Assembly (NCBI GenBank): GCA_029547745.1
Contig: JAKPOQ010000047.1
Span: 1-51,786, forward strand
DNA length: 51,786 nt
Source of the DNA: Actinomycetes bacterium
GTDB taxonomy: Bacteria > Actinomycetota > Thermoleophilia > UBA2241
Reading direction: 5' to 3'
A program made the translations under genes and the position numbers. This document shows positions 18,147 to 25,051 of the stretch, one piece after another. The notes beneath the pieces were generated by a model, which saw only the letters and a list, made by a program, of their open reading frames with translations, made no database searches and was not told the DNA's origin. The number at the start of each line of letters is the position of its first letter. Position 1 is the first letter of the stretch.

Positions 18147-19805
18147 GTGATCACGGTCCAGGACATCCTCGACATCGCCGATCTCGACCTCAAACTGCTC
18201 GCCGGAGCGAAGTCGGTGAGCAACCCGGTGCGCTGGGTCCACATCACCGAGGTGCCCGATCCCACGCGCTGGCTGAGGGGCGGCGAGCTCCTGTTGACAA
18301 CGGGGTATGGCTTCCAGGGCCCGGAGGAGAGACAGGTCGAGCAGCTCAAAGTGCTGATCGACCACAACCTCTCCGGTCTCGGCTTCGGGACCGGGTTCAC
18401 CTTCGACAAGGTGCCGGAATGCCTGGTCAGGGTGGCCGACGAGTACAGCTTCCCCCTTTTCGAGGTGCCGTACCACGTCCCGTTCATCGCCATCACCGAA
18501 GCCGTCGCCTCAAAAATCGTCAACGAGCAGTACTCGCTTCTGCAGCGCAGTCTGGCCGTGCACGAGAAACTGACCAAGATCGTGCTCGAAGAGAAGGGGC
18601 TCGAGGCCATCCTCTCGACCCTTTCGGCCCTGGTCGGCTGCTCCGCCGTGTTGTTCGACTTCCACGGCGTCGTGCTCTGCGAGGCGTCGTACCGGCGGCG
18701 CCTCGGCGCCGAACTCATCGCCGACCTGTGGCGCAACATCTCCGACCGGCGGGCCAACCGTCAGGACTTCGCTCTCGGCATCGAGGGTGTCGGCTCGGGC
18801 GTCCAGGTGTATCCGGTCGTCGCCTCGCACCGGATCGGCGCCTTCCTCGCCGTCGTCAAGGACTCCGGCGACTTCTCGGACTACGACCGCATCATCCTGC
18901 ACCACGTCGTGACCGTGACGGCGCTCGAGCTCGTCAAGAAGAAGGCCGTCGACGAGACCGAGAAGCGGCTCGCCGGCGACTTCTTCGACGAGCTCATCGC
19001 CAGTGACCTCTACGAGGAGGAGATCGCCCGGCGCCTCGCCTTCTTCGGCCTCGACCCGGATGCGGAGCACCTCATCGTGCTCGTCGACATCGACGGCTTC
19101 AAAACGTTGGGCGACGGCCCGTCCGAGCACGAGGACGCGGTCGTCCAGGACGTCAAGGAGCGTCTGCACTGGGCGGTCGACGAGTTCATGGCGCGACGCG
19201 ACATGCCGTTCATCAGCGCGTCGCGCAGCGACTCGGTCATGATCCTCGTCCAGCCGGGCAAGGGCGATGGCCACAAGGTGCTGGCCATGGCCGGCGAGCT
19301 CAAGGAGGCCATCGACACGATGCTGCCCGAGATCACGGTCTCGATCGGCATCGGACGCCCCCACCGCTCGCTCGTCGATCTGCGCCAGAGCTACTACGAA
19401 TCGCTCTACGCGATCAAGATCCGCAAGCTCAAGGGCGGGCGCGGCGTTCTTGCCAGCTTCGACGACCTCGGGTCGTACGGTCTGCTCCTCGGGCTCCAGG
19501 ACACCCTGTCGCTCGAGGTCTTCTGCGACAGCGTGTTGGGTAAGCTCCGCGAGTACGACGAGCAGAACTCGAGCGACCTCGTCAAGAGTCTGGCGTGCTT
19601 CCTCGAGGCGAACGGTCACTGGGGCGATGCCGCCGAGAAGCTGTACGTCCACCGTCACACCCTGCGCTACCGCATGAAGCGCGTCGAGGAGATCACCGGG
19701 AGGGACCTTGACGTCGCCCAGGACCGGATGGAGTTCTGGCTCGCGCTCAAGGCCCGCGAGCTTATCGAGCAGCCACGAAAGCCAAAGGGCGGGCGCGAGA
19801 GCTGA
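18147..19805 (+). CDS. PucR-family transcriptional regulator
   Basis: Cytosolic DNA-binding regulator of the PucR type, named for purine catabolism but found with many amine and amino-acid catabolic gene sets. The 552-residue product has the PucR N-terminal ligand domain (TVQDILDIADLDLKLLAG to about residue 125, with ELLLTTGYGF), a middle sensor region and a GGDEF-like central domain. The C-terminal helix-turn-helix is read in NGHWGDAAEKLYVHRHTLRY and RMKRVEEITG. GTG 18147 follows GGAGGGACGGAAG. Its location at the end of the catabolic block makes it the obvious candidate regulator of the methyltransferase/importer genes, but no binding site can be assigned from the sequence. Confidence 0.9.
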   Translation: MITVQDILDIADLDLKLLAGAKSVSNPVRWVHITEVPDPTRWLRGGELLLTTGYGFQGPEERQVEQLKVLIDHNLSGLGFGTGFTFDKVPECLVRVADEYSFPLFEVPYHVPFIAITEAVASKIVNEQYSLLQRSLAVHEKLTKIVLEEKGLEAILSTLSALVGCSAVLFDFHGVVLCEASYRRRLGAELIADLWRNISDRRANRQDFALGIEGVGSGVQVYPVVASHRIGAFLAVVKDSGDFSDYDRIILHHVVTVTALELVKKKAVDETEKRLAGDFFDELIASDLYEEEIARRLAFFGLDPDAEHLIVLVDIDGFKTLGDGPSEHEDAVVQDVKERLHWAVDEFMARRDMPFISASRSDSVMILVQPGKGDGHKVLAMAGELKEAIDTMLPEITVSIGIGRPHRSLVDLRQSYYESLYAIKIRKLKGGRGVLASFDDLGSYGLLLGLQDTLSLEVFCDSVLGKLREYDEQNSSDLVKSLACFLEANGHWGDAAEKLYVHRHTLRYRMKRVEEITGRDLDVAQDRMEFWLALKARELIEQPRKPKGGRES

Positions 19806-19910
19806 CATGGCGTGAGGCCTGACGGGGAGCGGGGGCTGAAGGCGGCTCGGGCGCGAGGTTCGAAGGTGGCCGTCCGAGCCGAGGGTGGCCGCCCGCCCTC
19901 CTCTCGCCGA

Positions 19911-20699
19911 TCACGACGTCAGGAGCGCCCCGCCGTCGACGACGACGTTGACGCCCGTCATGCCCTCGTCCTCGAGGCAGAGTCGCACGGCGGCGCAGAT
20001 CTCGCCCGGCGTCACGAGCCGTCCTTCGCTAGTCTTTGCAGCTGCTCGGAGGGTGGCTGCGCGGTGGTCGTCGTCGTCGAGATCGACCGGGCCCGGAGCC
20101 ACCCCGCAGACGCGGACGCCGTCGGCGGCCCAAGCCCGGGCGAGTTCCTTCACGAGGTGGATCTGCGCCGCCTTCGCGGCGCCGTGCGCCGCGAAGGCGG
20201 CGCACGGCTGCGATCCCAGGTAGTCGGTGATGGCGACGATCGTCCCGCGAGAGATCGGCGAGCGGCTGTGCTCTGAAGAGACCGGCGTCTCACCGTTGCG
20301 GGCGGCCGGCTCGATCATGACGTTGCGGGCGGCACAGGCCGCGAAGAAGAACCCTCGCGCGATGACGTTGAACGAGAGATCCCACGCAGCCTCGTCGATC
20401 TGGTCCGGCGGCGTCGGCATGAACGGTCCGCTGGCCGCGTAGACGAGCGCGTCCAGTCCGGAGAGAGCACGTCGCGCAGCAGCTACGGCCTCGCGGGCTC
20501 CGGTCGCCGTCCCGGTGTCTGCAGACAGTCCGATGGCGCGCGGAGGGCCGCCGAGGGATTCCGCGACGCGTGTCGCGGCTGTTCCGTCGCGCGATGTGAG
20601 GGCCACGCGAGCACCGGCGTTCGCGAGGTCGGCGGCGAGCAGGCGACTGAGGTGGCGGGCGCCTCCGATGACGAGGGTACGTGTGCCGACCAGCTTCAT
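19911..20699 (-). CDS. Short-chain dehydrogenase-like protein with degenerate active site
   Basis: Rossmann-fold SDR of 262 residues. The nucleotide motif is altered: IGGARHLSRLLA in place of TGxxxGxG, closer to the GGARRIG form of pteridine reductase/FolM-type SDRs. The catalytic segment reads GTIVAITDYLGSQP, then FAAHGAAKAA: Asp stands where Ser is usual (as in pteridine reductases), Lys is kept, but the catalytic Tyr of YxxxK is His. The end VAPGPVDLDDDD and GMTGVNVVVDGG is standard. So it may bind NAD(P) and lack normal redox activity, or use His. It runs convergently with pucR and divergently from the Lrp regulator. Confidence 0.82.
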   Translation of the reverse strand: MKLVGTRTLVIGGARHLSRLLAADLANAGARVALTSRDGTAATRVAESLGGPPRAIGLSADTGTATGAREAVAAARRALSGLDALVYAASGPFMPTPPDQIDEAAWDLSFNVIARGFFFAACAARNVMIEPAARNGETPVSSEHSRSPISRGTIVAITDYLGSQPCAAFAAHGAAKAAQIHLVKELARAWAADGVRVCGVAPGPVDLDDDDHRAATLRAAAKTSEGRLVTPGEICAAVRLCLEDEGMTGVNVVVDGGALLTS

Positions 20700-20794
20700 G
20701 AGCGCTTCGCAAAGGCGGACGGTCCTGAAGATCGGCCTCTGCCGGAGTCAAGTCTCGGTGCGGCCGCGTGCTGACGGGCGTTCTTTCGATCTGC

Positions 20795-20832
20795 GCGGCG
20801 AGGCCCGGGGGCGTAGCCGCGGGCCTCGCCGC
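20795..20832. repeat. 13-bp inverted repeat between divergent SDR and lrp genes
   Basis: GCGGCGAGGCCCG (20795-20807) pairs perfectly with CGGGCCTCGCCGC (20820-20832) around a 12-nt loop. It lies between two divergent starts, where a terminator would not be expected, so an operator or mRNA-leader role is as likely. Confidence 0.55.
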
Positions 20833-20867
20833 GATCGCATGGTCGACCACGCATGCTCGATCCTGTC

Positions 20868-20923
20868 TGCTTCGCTAGAATCTCGACCATTACTATACGG
20901 GAGCGGGTCACTGGTAGGTGACC
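20868..20923 (+). promoter_or_regulatory. lrp promoter region with GGTCAC/GTGACC operator-like repeat
   Basis: A -10-like TACTAT (20891-20896) stands in a low-GC pocket; the -35 at 20868 (TGCTTC) is poor. Immediately downstream the perfect inverted repeat GGTCAC-N6-GTGACC (20906-20923) overlaps the probable transcription start region. Lrp-family genes are often autoregulated, so this is a candidate operator. Confidence 0.42.
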
Positions 20924-20954
20924 GCCCGTTCTGCCCTTTCGATGGGGAGGCGAC

Positions 20955-21446
20955 GTGTCGCAACCGCTTGACGCACAGGACAAGAGGCTGATCGCCTTGC
21001 TCGGCGAGGACGGCCGTGCACCACTTGCCCAAGTCGCTCAGCACGCCGGGATGTCGCGTCCAACCGTGACCGCACGCCTGAAACGGCTGACCGGTGACGG
21101 CATCCTGCGCATCGCCGGGCTGGTCGACGTCTTCAAGATGAGCGGGCTGACGACGGCGGTCGTCGGCCTTACGGTGGACAAGCACCGCCTTGACGAGAAG
21201 CTCGAGCAGATCGGCGCGCTGCCCGCTGTCACCTGGGCAGCAGTCGTGACCGGACGCTACGACATCTTGGCCGAGATCGCGACCGAGGACGGGGTCCGCG
21301 GTTTGTACGACTTCCTCAACTTGTCACTGCGGGAGGTGGGAGGCATCAACTCGAGCGAGATGTTCGTCGTGATGAAGTCCCGGGATCGCTGGACGCTGCT
21401 ACCCAGTCCGATGCGCCGCACCTGGATGGGGACGCCTTCGGAATGA
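20955..21446 (+). CDS. Lrp/AsnC-family transcriptional regulator
   Basis: Small feast/famine-type regulator of 163 residues. An N-terminal winged HTH is clear (LDAQDKRLIALLGEDGR, then VAQHAGMSRPTVTARLKRL). A C-terminal RAM ligand-binding domain follows (TTAVVGLTVDKHRLD, WAAVVTGRYDILAEIATED). GTG 20955 follows GGGGAGGCGAC. The gene sits 150 bp before the transhydrogenase genes in the same direction, so it may control them and the aldehyde oxidoreductase beyond; that is inference from position. The effector amino acid cannot be told. Confidence 0.92.
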   Translation: MSQPLDAQDKRLIALLGEDGRAPLAQVAQHAGMSRPTVTARLKRLTGDGILRIAGLVDVFKMSGLTTAVVGLTVDKHRLDEKLEQIGALPAVTWAAVVTGRYDILAEIATEDGVRGLYDFLNLSLREVGGINSSEMFVVMKSRDRWTLLPSPMRRTWMGTPSE

Positions 21447-21478
21447 AGGCGGCGGGAAGCGAGACGCATGTTGGCAGC

Positions 21479-21509
21479 TTGTACATCAGCCAAGAAGGAA
21501 TGTTACTAT
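21479..21509 (+). promoter_or_regulatory. Possible promoter of the transhydrogenase operon
   Basis: TTGTAC (21479-21484) and TACTAT (21504-21509) in an unusually low-GC stretch, but with a long 19-bp spacer. An activator may be needed. An AGGAGG ribosome site stands just before the pntAA ATG. Confidence 0.4.
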
Positions 21510-21596
21510 TCGAGCAATCGTCAGACCGTCTTGATGCTGAACTGTCAAGTCGTAAGAACACCGCGTCAGACGCACGCTTGTCGATGAGGAGGACCA

Positions 21597-22760
21597 ATGA
21601 TCATCGGAATCCCCAAGGAGATCCTCGAACATGAAGGGCGTGTAGCGGCGCTGCCATCGGAGGTCGCCGAGTACGTCAAGATGGGTTTCACCGTGCTGGT
21701 CGAGTCCTCGGCAGGAAGCGGAGTGTTCCAGTCGGACGATGACTATGCATCCGCCGGCGCAGAGATCGTCGCCGATGTCGCTGATCTCTTCGCGCGAGCG
21801 GACGTCATCCTCAAGGTCAAGCAGCCGGAGTACAACCGCAGACTCGGCAAGAACGAGGCGGAGCTGATCGGCGAGGGCAAGATGCTCATCACCTTCCTCC
21901 ATCCGGCGAACCCCTCCAATCACGAGATCGTCCGTGTGCTCCGCGACCGTGACGTCACATCGTTCACGATGGACGCGATCCCGCGCATATCGCGAGCTCA
22001 GTCGATGGATGCTCTGACCTCGATGTCCACGGTCACCGGATACAAGTCCGTCATCGTGGCGGCATATCACCTTCCCGAGTTCATTCCCATGATCGGTACG
22101 GCTATCGGCGCCACGAGGCCGAAGACGTGCCTCTGCGTCGGCGCCGGTGTGGTCGGCCTCCAGGCCGTCGCCACCGCGCGGCGGCTGGGGGCTGTCGTGA
22201 AAGCCTTCGACATCCGTGAGGCCGCTCGCACCGAGGCCGACAGTCTCGGCGCGAAGGTCGTCGGGTTCGAAGTGCCAGAAGACGTTGCGCTGGGGCCCGG
22301 TGGTTACGCTCGAGCGCTGCCGCCGGAGTGGCTCGAGAGGGAGCGCGAGGCCTTGAAGCCGGTCATCGCGGAGTCGCATATCGTCATCCTCAGCGCTCTC
22401 GTTCCGGGCGAAGTCGCGCCGGTTCTCGTCACGAAGGAGATGGTCGCCTCCATGCAACCCGGCTCGGTCATCGTCGACGTCGCCGTGGACCAGGGCGGCA
22501 ACTGCGCGGCGACCGTACCGAACGAGGAGGTCTACGTGGATGACGTTCTCGTCTCGGCGGTCGCCAACATCCCGGGTTCCATGCCCGTCGTGGCCAGTTG
22601 GCTCTACAGCAAGAACATGCTCGAGTACGTGAAGAACCTGTTCAAGAAGGGTATTGGCACGCCGGATTGGGACGATGAGATCGTCCAAAGCACCCTGGTC
22701 ACTCGGAACGGCAAGATCGTCCACCGGGGGACGCTGGCTGCGATGGGTGTCGAGTCGTGA
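21597..22760 (+). CDS. pntAA: NAD(P) transhydrogenase alpha subunit, part 1 (NAD-binding domain I)
   Basis: Soluble NAD(H)-binding domain of the proton-translocating transhydrogenase, which drives hydride transfer between NADH and NADP+ using the proton gradient. The 387-residue product shows the alanine-dehydrogenase-like N-terminus (MIIGIPKEILEHEGRVAA), the mobile-loop region with PRISRAQSMDALTSM and the dinucleotide motif GAGVVGLQAVATARRLGA. Splitting of alpha into two genes matches the three-gene type known from Rhodospirillum rubrum. Alanine dehydrogenase is excluded by the RISRAQ segment and by the two following membrane-subunit genes. Start ATG follows AGGAGG. Confidence 0.95.
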   Translation: MIIGIPKEILEHEGRVAALPSEVAEYVKMGFTVLVESSAGSGVFQSDDDYASAGAEIVADVADLFARADVILKVKQPEYNRRLGKNEAELIGEGKMLITFLHPANPSNHEIVRVLRDRDVTSFTMDAIPRISRAQSMDALTSMSTVTGYKSVIVAAYHLPEFIPMIGTAIGATRPKTCLCVGAGVVGLQAVATARRLGAVVKAFDIREAARTEADSLGAKVVGFEVPEDVALGPGGYARALPPEWLEREREALKPVIAESHIVILSALVPGEVAPVLVTKEMVASMQPGSVIVDVAVDQGGNCAATVPNEEVYVDDVLVSAVANIPGSMPVVASWLYSKNMLEYVKNLFKKGIGTPDWDDEIVQSTLVTRNGKIVHRGTLAAMGVES

Positions 22761-22794
22761 GCGTGAGCGGCCGCCGAGGCCAGGGGGTGACCCG

Positions 22795-23070
22795 GTGAGC
22801 GATCTCGTTCTCATGGCCGTCGTCTTCGTGGCGTCTTTCTTGATCGGGTACGTGCTCATCTCGAAGGTGCCGCAGCGGCTCCATACGCCGCTCATGTCCA
22901 TGACCAACGCGATCTCTGCGGTGACGATAGTCGGCGCGCTCTTGGTGTTCGCTCTGCCCACCACGACGCTCGAGCGAGTGCTCGGGGCGGTAGCGCTCGT
23001 CGCCGCGGCGTTCAACCTCGTCGGAGGCTTCGCCGTCACGGCTCGCATGCTCAAGATGTTCAAGCGCTGA
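22795..23070 (+). CDS. pntAB: NAD(P) transhydrogenase alpha subunit, part 2 (membrane)
   Basis: Small membrane component of the transhydrogenase. The 91-residue product has three or four TM helices (LVLMAVVFVASFLIGYVLISKVP, then SAVTIVGALLVFALP and VLGAVALVAAAFNLVGGFAV) and the conserved HTPLMSMTNAISAV segment of the proton channel. The ORF track starts it upstream at 22654; the GTG at 22795 behind CAGGGGGTGA is the right start because the protein then begins at the family N-terminus. It lies between pntAA and pntB. Confidence 0.94.
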   Translation: MSDLVLMAVVFVASFLIGYVLISKVPQRLHTPLMSMTNAISAVTIVGALLVFALPTTTLERVLGAVALVAAAFNLVGGFAVTARMLKMFKR

Positions 23071-23165
23071 CTCGACCGTGACAGACGGATTTCGATGCCA
23101 GCTGCTCGCAGCCGGCTGCGAAGTCCCGTGGGCGACCGACGAAACCGCCGATACTGCGAGGCGAC

Positions 23166-24602
23166 ATGGGAGACTGGAAGAACCTGCTGGTCGAGCTGGC
23201 GATCATCGCGATCCTGATCGTCGGGATCGCGCAGTTCCGCTCGCCGCGGGGCGCTCGCCGCGGCAACTACGTCGCGGCGCTGGCGTTGGCGCTGGCGCTC
23301 GCCGTCGTGTTCATCCGGGAAGGTCTGAACCTGCCGGCGGTCGTGATTCCATCGCTCGCTGCGGGCGCCATGGTCGGCTGGCTGGTCGCTGCACGTGTCA
23401 GCATGATCCAGATCCCGGCGCTCGTCGCCTTTCAGCACGGAATGGGCGGGGTGGCCGCTTTCCTCGTCGCCTTCGTCGAGCTCACGCGGGACAGCGCCGG
23501 CCTTTCAGTCACCGCTACCATCTCGGGTTACGTCGGACTCATCGTCGGTTCGGCGACCTTCGCCGGGAGCATGATCGCCGCGGGGAAGCTCGCCAACCGC
23601 CTCGACCAACGGCCGACGGTGTACAGGCGGCACAACGCGATCCTCGTCCTCATCCTTCTCGTCGGCACCGGGCTCGTGCTTGGGGCGGTATTCAGTGCAG
23701 GTGCCGTCCAGAGCGCGCTCATCGTCGCGGTGATCGCTTCGGCCATGGTCCTCGGAGTCGTGTTCTCGATCCGCATCGGCGGCGCCGACATGCCGGTGCT
23801 CATCTCGTTCCTCAACGCCACTGCCGGTCTGGCGGCGGCGTTTGTGGGCGTGGTGATCGAGAGCCGCCTGCTCATCGCCGCTGGGGCGACCGTCTGTTCG
23901 TCCGGCTCCATTCTGACCTATGTGATGTGCACCAGCATGAATCGGAGCCTGATGAACGTGCTCATCGGCCAGAGGGCGGCAAGGGGTGGTCGTGGCGCCG
24001 AAGTCGCGAAAACGGCGCCTGCCTCGGCCGCCGCCACCTCGTCCGCCGAGGCCGCCCCGGTCGCCGCGGCCGATCCCCACAGGCGCGCCCTCGATGCTCT
24101 GCGCGCCGCCCGTTCGGTGATCATCGTCCCGGGCTACGGAATGGCTCAGGCGCATGCCCAGTCCGAGGTCGCCCGCCTCGCCGGTCTGCTCGAGAAGCAG
24201 GGCAAGCAGGTGCGCTTCGCGGTGCATCCCGTGGCCGGCCGCATGCCGGGCCACATGCATGTCCTGCTCGCCGAGGCCGAGGTCGAGTACGACAAGCTCT
24301 TCGAGATGAAAGACATCAATGACGACTTCGCCGATACCGATGTCGTCCTCGTCGTCGGTGCCTGCGACGTCGTCAACCCGGCGGCCATCACGCGTGAGGG
24401 TACGCCGATCTCGGGGATGCCCATCCTAAGAGCCCACGAGGCGGGCACCGTGATCGTCTGCAACCTCGACGAGAAGCCCGGCTACTCGGGCGTCGACAAC
24501 CCGCTCTACGACGATCCCAAGGCGGTCCTTCTCTTCGGCGACGCCAAGGCCACCATCGAGGGTTTGACCGCGGGACTCGAGGCCGTCGACGTGGGCGACT
24601 GA
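23166..24602 (+). CDS. pntB: NAD(P) transhydrogenase beta subunit
   Basis: Carries most of the membrane domain and the NADP(H)-binding domain III. 478 residues: about eight TM helices to residue 270 with the conserved AFQHGMGGVAAFLVAFVE and FLNATAGLAAAFVG segments, then an Ala-rich linker. Domain III follows with VPGYGMAQAHAQ, FAVHPVAGRMPGHMHVLLAE and VGACDVVNPAA; the NADP-lid region GSDVVNP of other species reads GACDVVNP. The linker (APASAAATSSAEAAPVAAAD) is longer and more Ala-rich than usual. Subunit order AA-AB-B is standard, so a full enzyme is encoded. Confidence 0.96.
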   Translation: MGDWKNLLVELAIIAILIVGIAQFRSPRGARRGNYVAALALALALAVVFIREGLNLPAVVIPSLAAGAMVGWLVAARVSMIQIPALVAFQHGMGGVAAFLVAFVELTRDSAGLSVTATISGYVGLIVGSATFAGSMIAAGKLANRLDQRPTVYRRHNAILVLILLVGTGLVLGAVFSAGAVQSALIVAVIASAMVLGVVFSIRIGGADMPVLISFLNATAGLAAAFVGVVIESRLLIAAGATVCSSGSILTYVMCTSMNRSLMNVLIGQRAARGGRGAEVAKTAPASAAATSSAEAAPVAAADPHRRALDALRAARSVIIVPGYGMAQAHAQSEVARLAGLLEKQGKQVRFAVHPVAGRMPGHMHVLLAEAEVEYDKLFEMKDINDDFADTDVVLVVGACDVVNPAAITREGTPISGMPILRAHEAGTVIVCNLDEKPGYSGVDNPLYDDPKAVLLFGDAKATIEGLTAGLEAVDVGD

Positions 24603-24669
24603 CCGGGGGCGTTCTCCCGATGTCGCCGGCGAGACAGGAGGCATGGGTCCCTCGACCGGTTCGAGCGCC

Positions 24670-24710
24670 GTCGGCGGCGGTACCACACGCGGTCGGCGGC
24701 GGTACCACAC
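24670..24710. repeat. 19-bp tandem direct repeat in the AOR upstream region
   Basis: GTCGGCGGCGGTACCACAC occurs at 24670-24688 and identically at 24692-24710 (22-bp period). The pntB-AOR gap (24603-25051) contains no convincing gene. Confidence 0.85.
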
Positions 24711-24746
24711 CCGTCTCTAGCGCCTGGTCGTGACGATATCCTCGCC

Positions 24747-24784
24747 GTGGAGTCTTGCTGCCGCGCGGTGGAGTCTTGCTGCCG
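24747..24784. repeat. 17-bp tandem direct repeat in the AOR upstream region
   Basis: GTGGAGTCTTGCTGCCG at 24747-24763 and identically at 24768-24784 (21-bp period). It is a second, unrelated duplication only 37 bp from the previous one. Confidence 0.85.
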
Positions 24785-24930
24785 GCGAGACGCAGGGCGG
24801 CAAGCTCGCCGTTGCGTCCGTGGCCGAGACGCACAACCTGGCCTACACGCGTCTGGACAAAGTGGTCGCCTGAACGGACTTTCGGGTCCCGGGCGGCCAC
24901 TGGCCACCCGCGCAGTCATGTGCTTGAATC

Positions 24931-24961
24931 GGGCCGCGGTCGGCGCTGCCGACCGCGGCCC
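24931..24961 (+). terminator. Perfect 14-bp hairpin in the AOR leader
   Basis: GGGCCGCGGTCGGC-GCT-GCCGACCGCGGCCC, followed by GCGCGTCTTTGG. It lies 330 bp after pntB and 90 bp before the AOR start. It may end the pnt transcript or act as an attenuator in the AOR leader; sequence alone does not decide. Confidence 0.5.
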
Positions 24962-25051
24962 GCGCGTCTTTGGAGCTCTTCGGCTCGACGGCGCGCCCTT
25001 GACCACGAGCCGGGGATCGGGAGCCCCGCCTCGGCAGGAAAGGAGCGGCGT

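Noticed and set aside
19801-19910. Inverted CGGCTCGG/CCGAGCCG between pucR and the SDR as a terminator
   Set aside because: Only eight pairs with a loop of over 20 nt; too weak to list as a feature, although a terminator is expected between these convergent genes.
21597-22760. Alanine dehydrogenase
   Set aside because: The N-terminus is similar, but the RISRAQ loop and the adjacent pntAB and pntB genes identify a transhydrogenase subunit.
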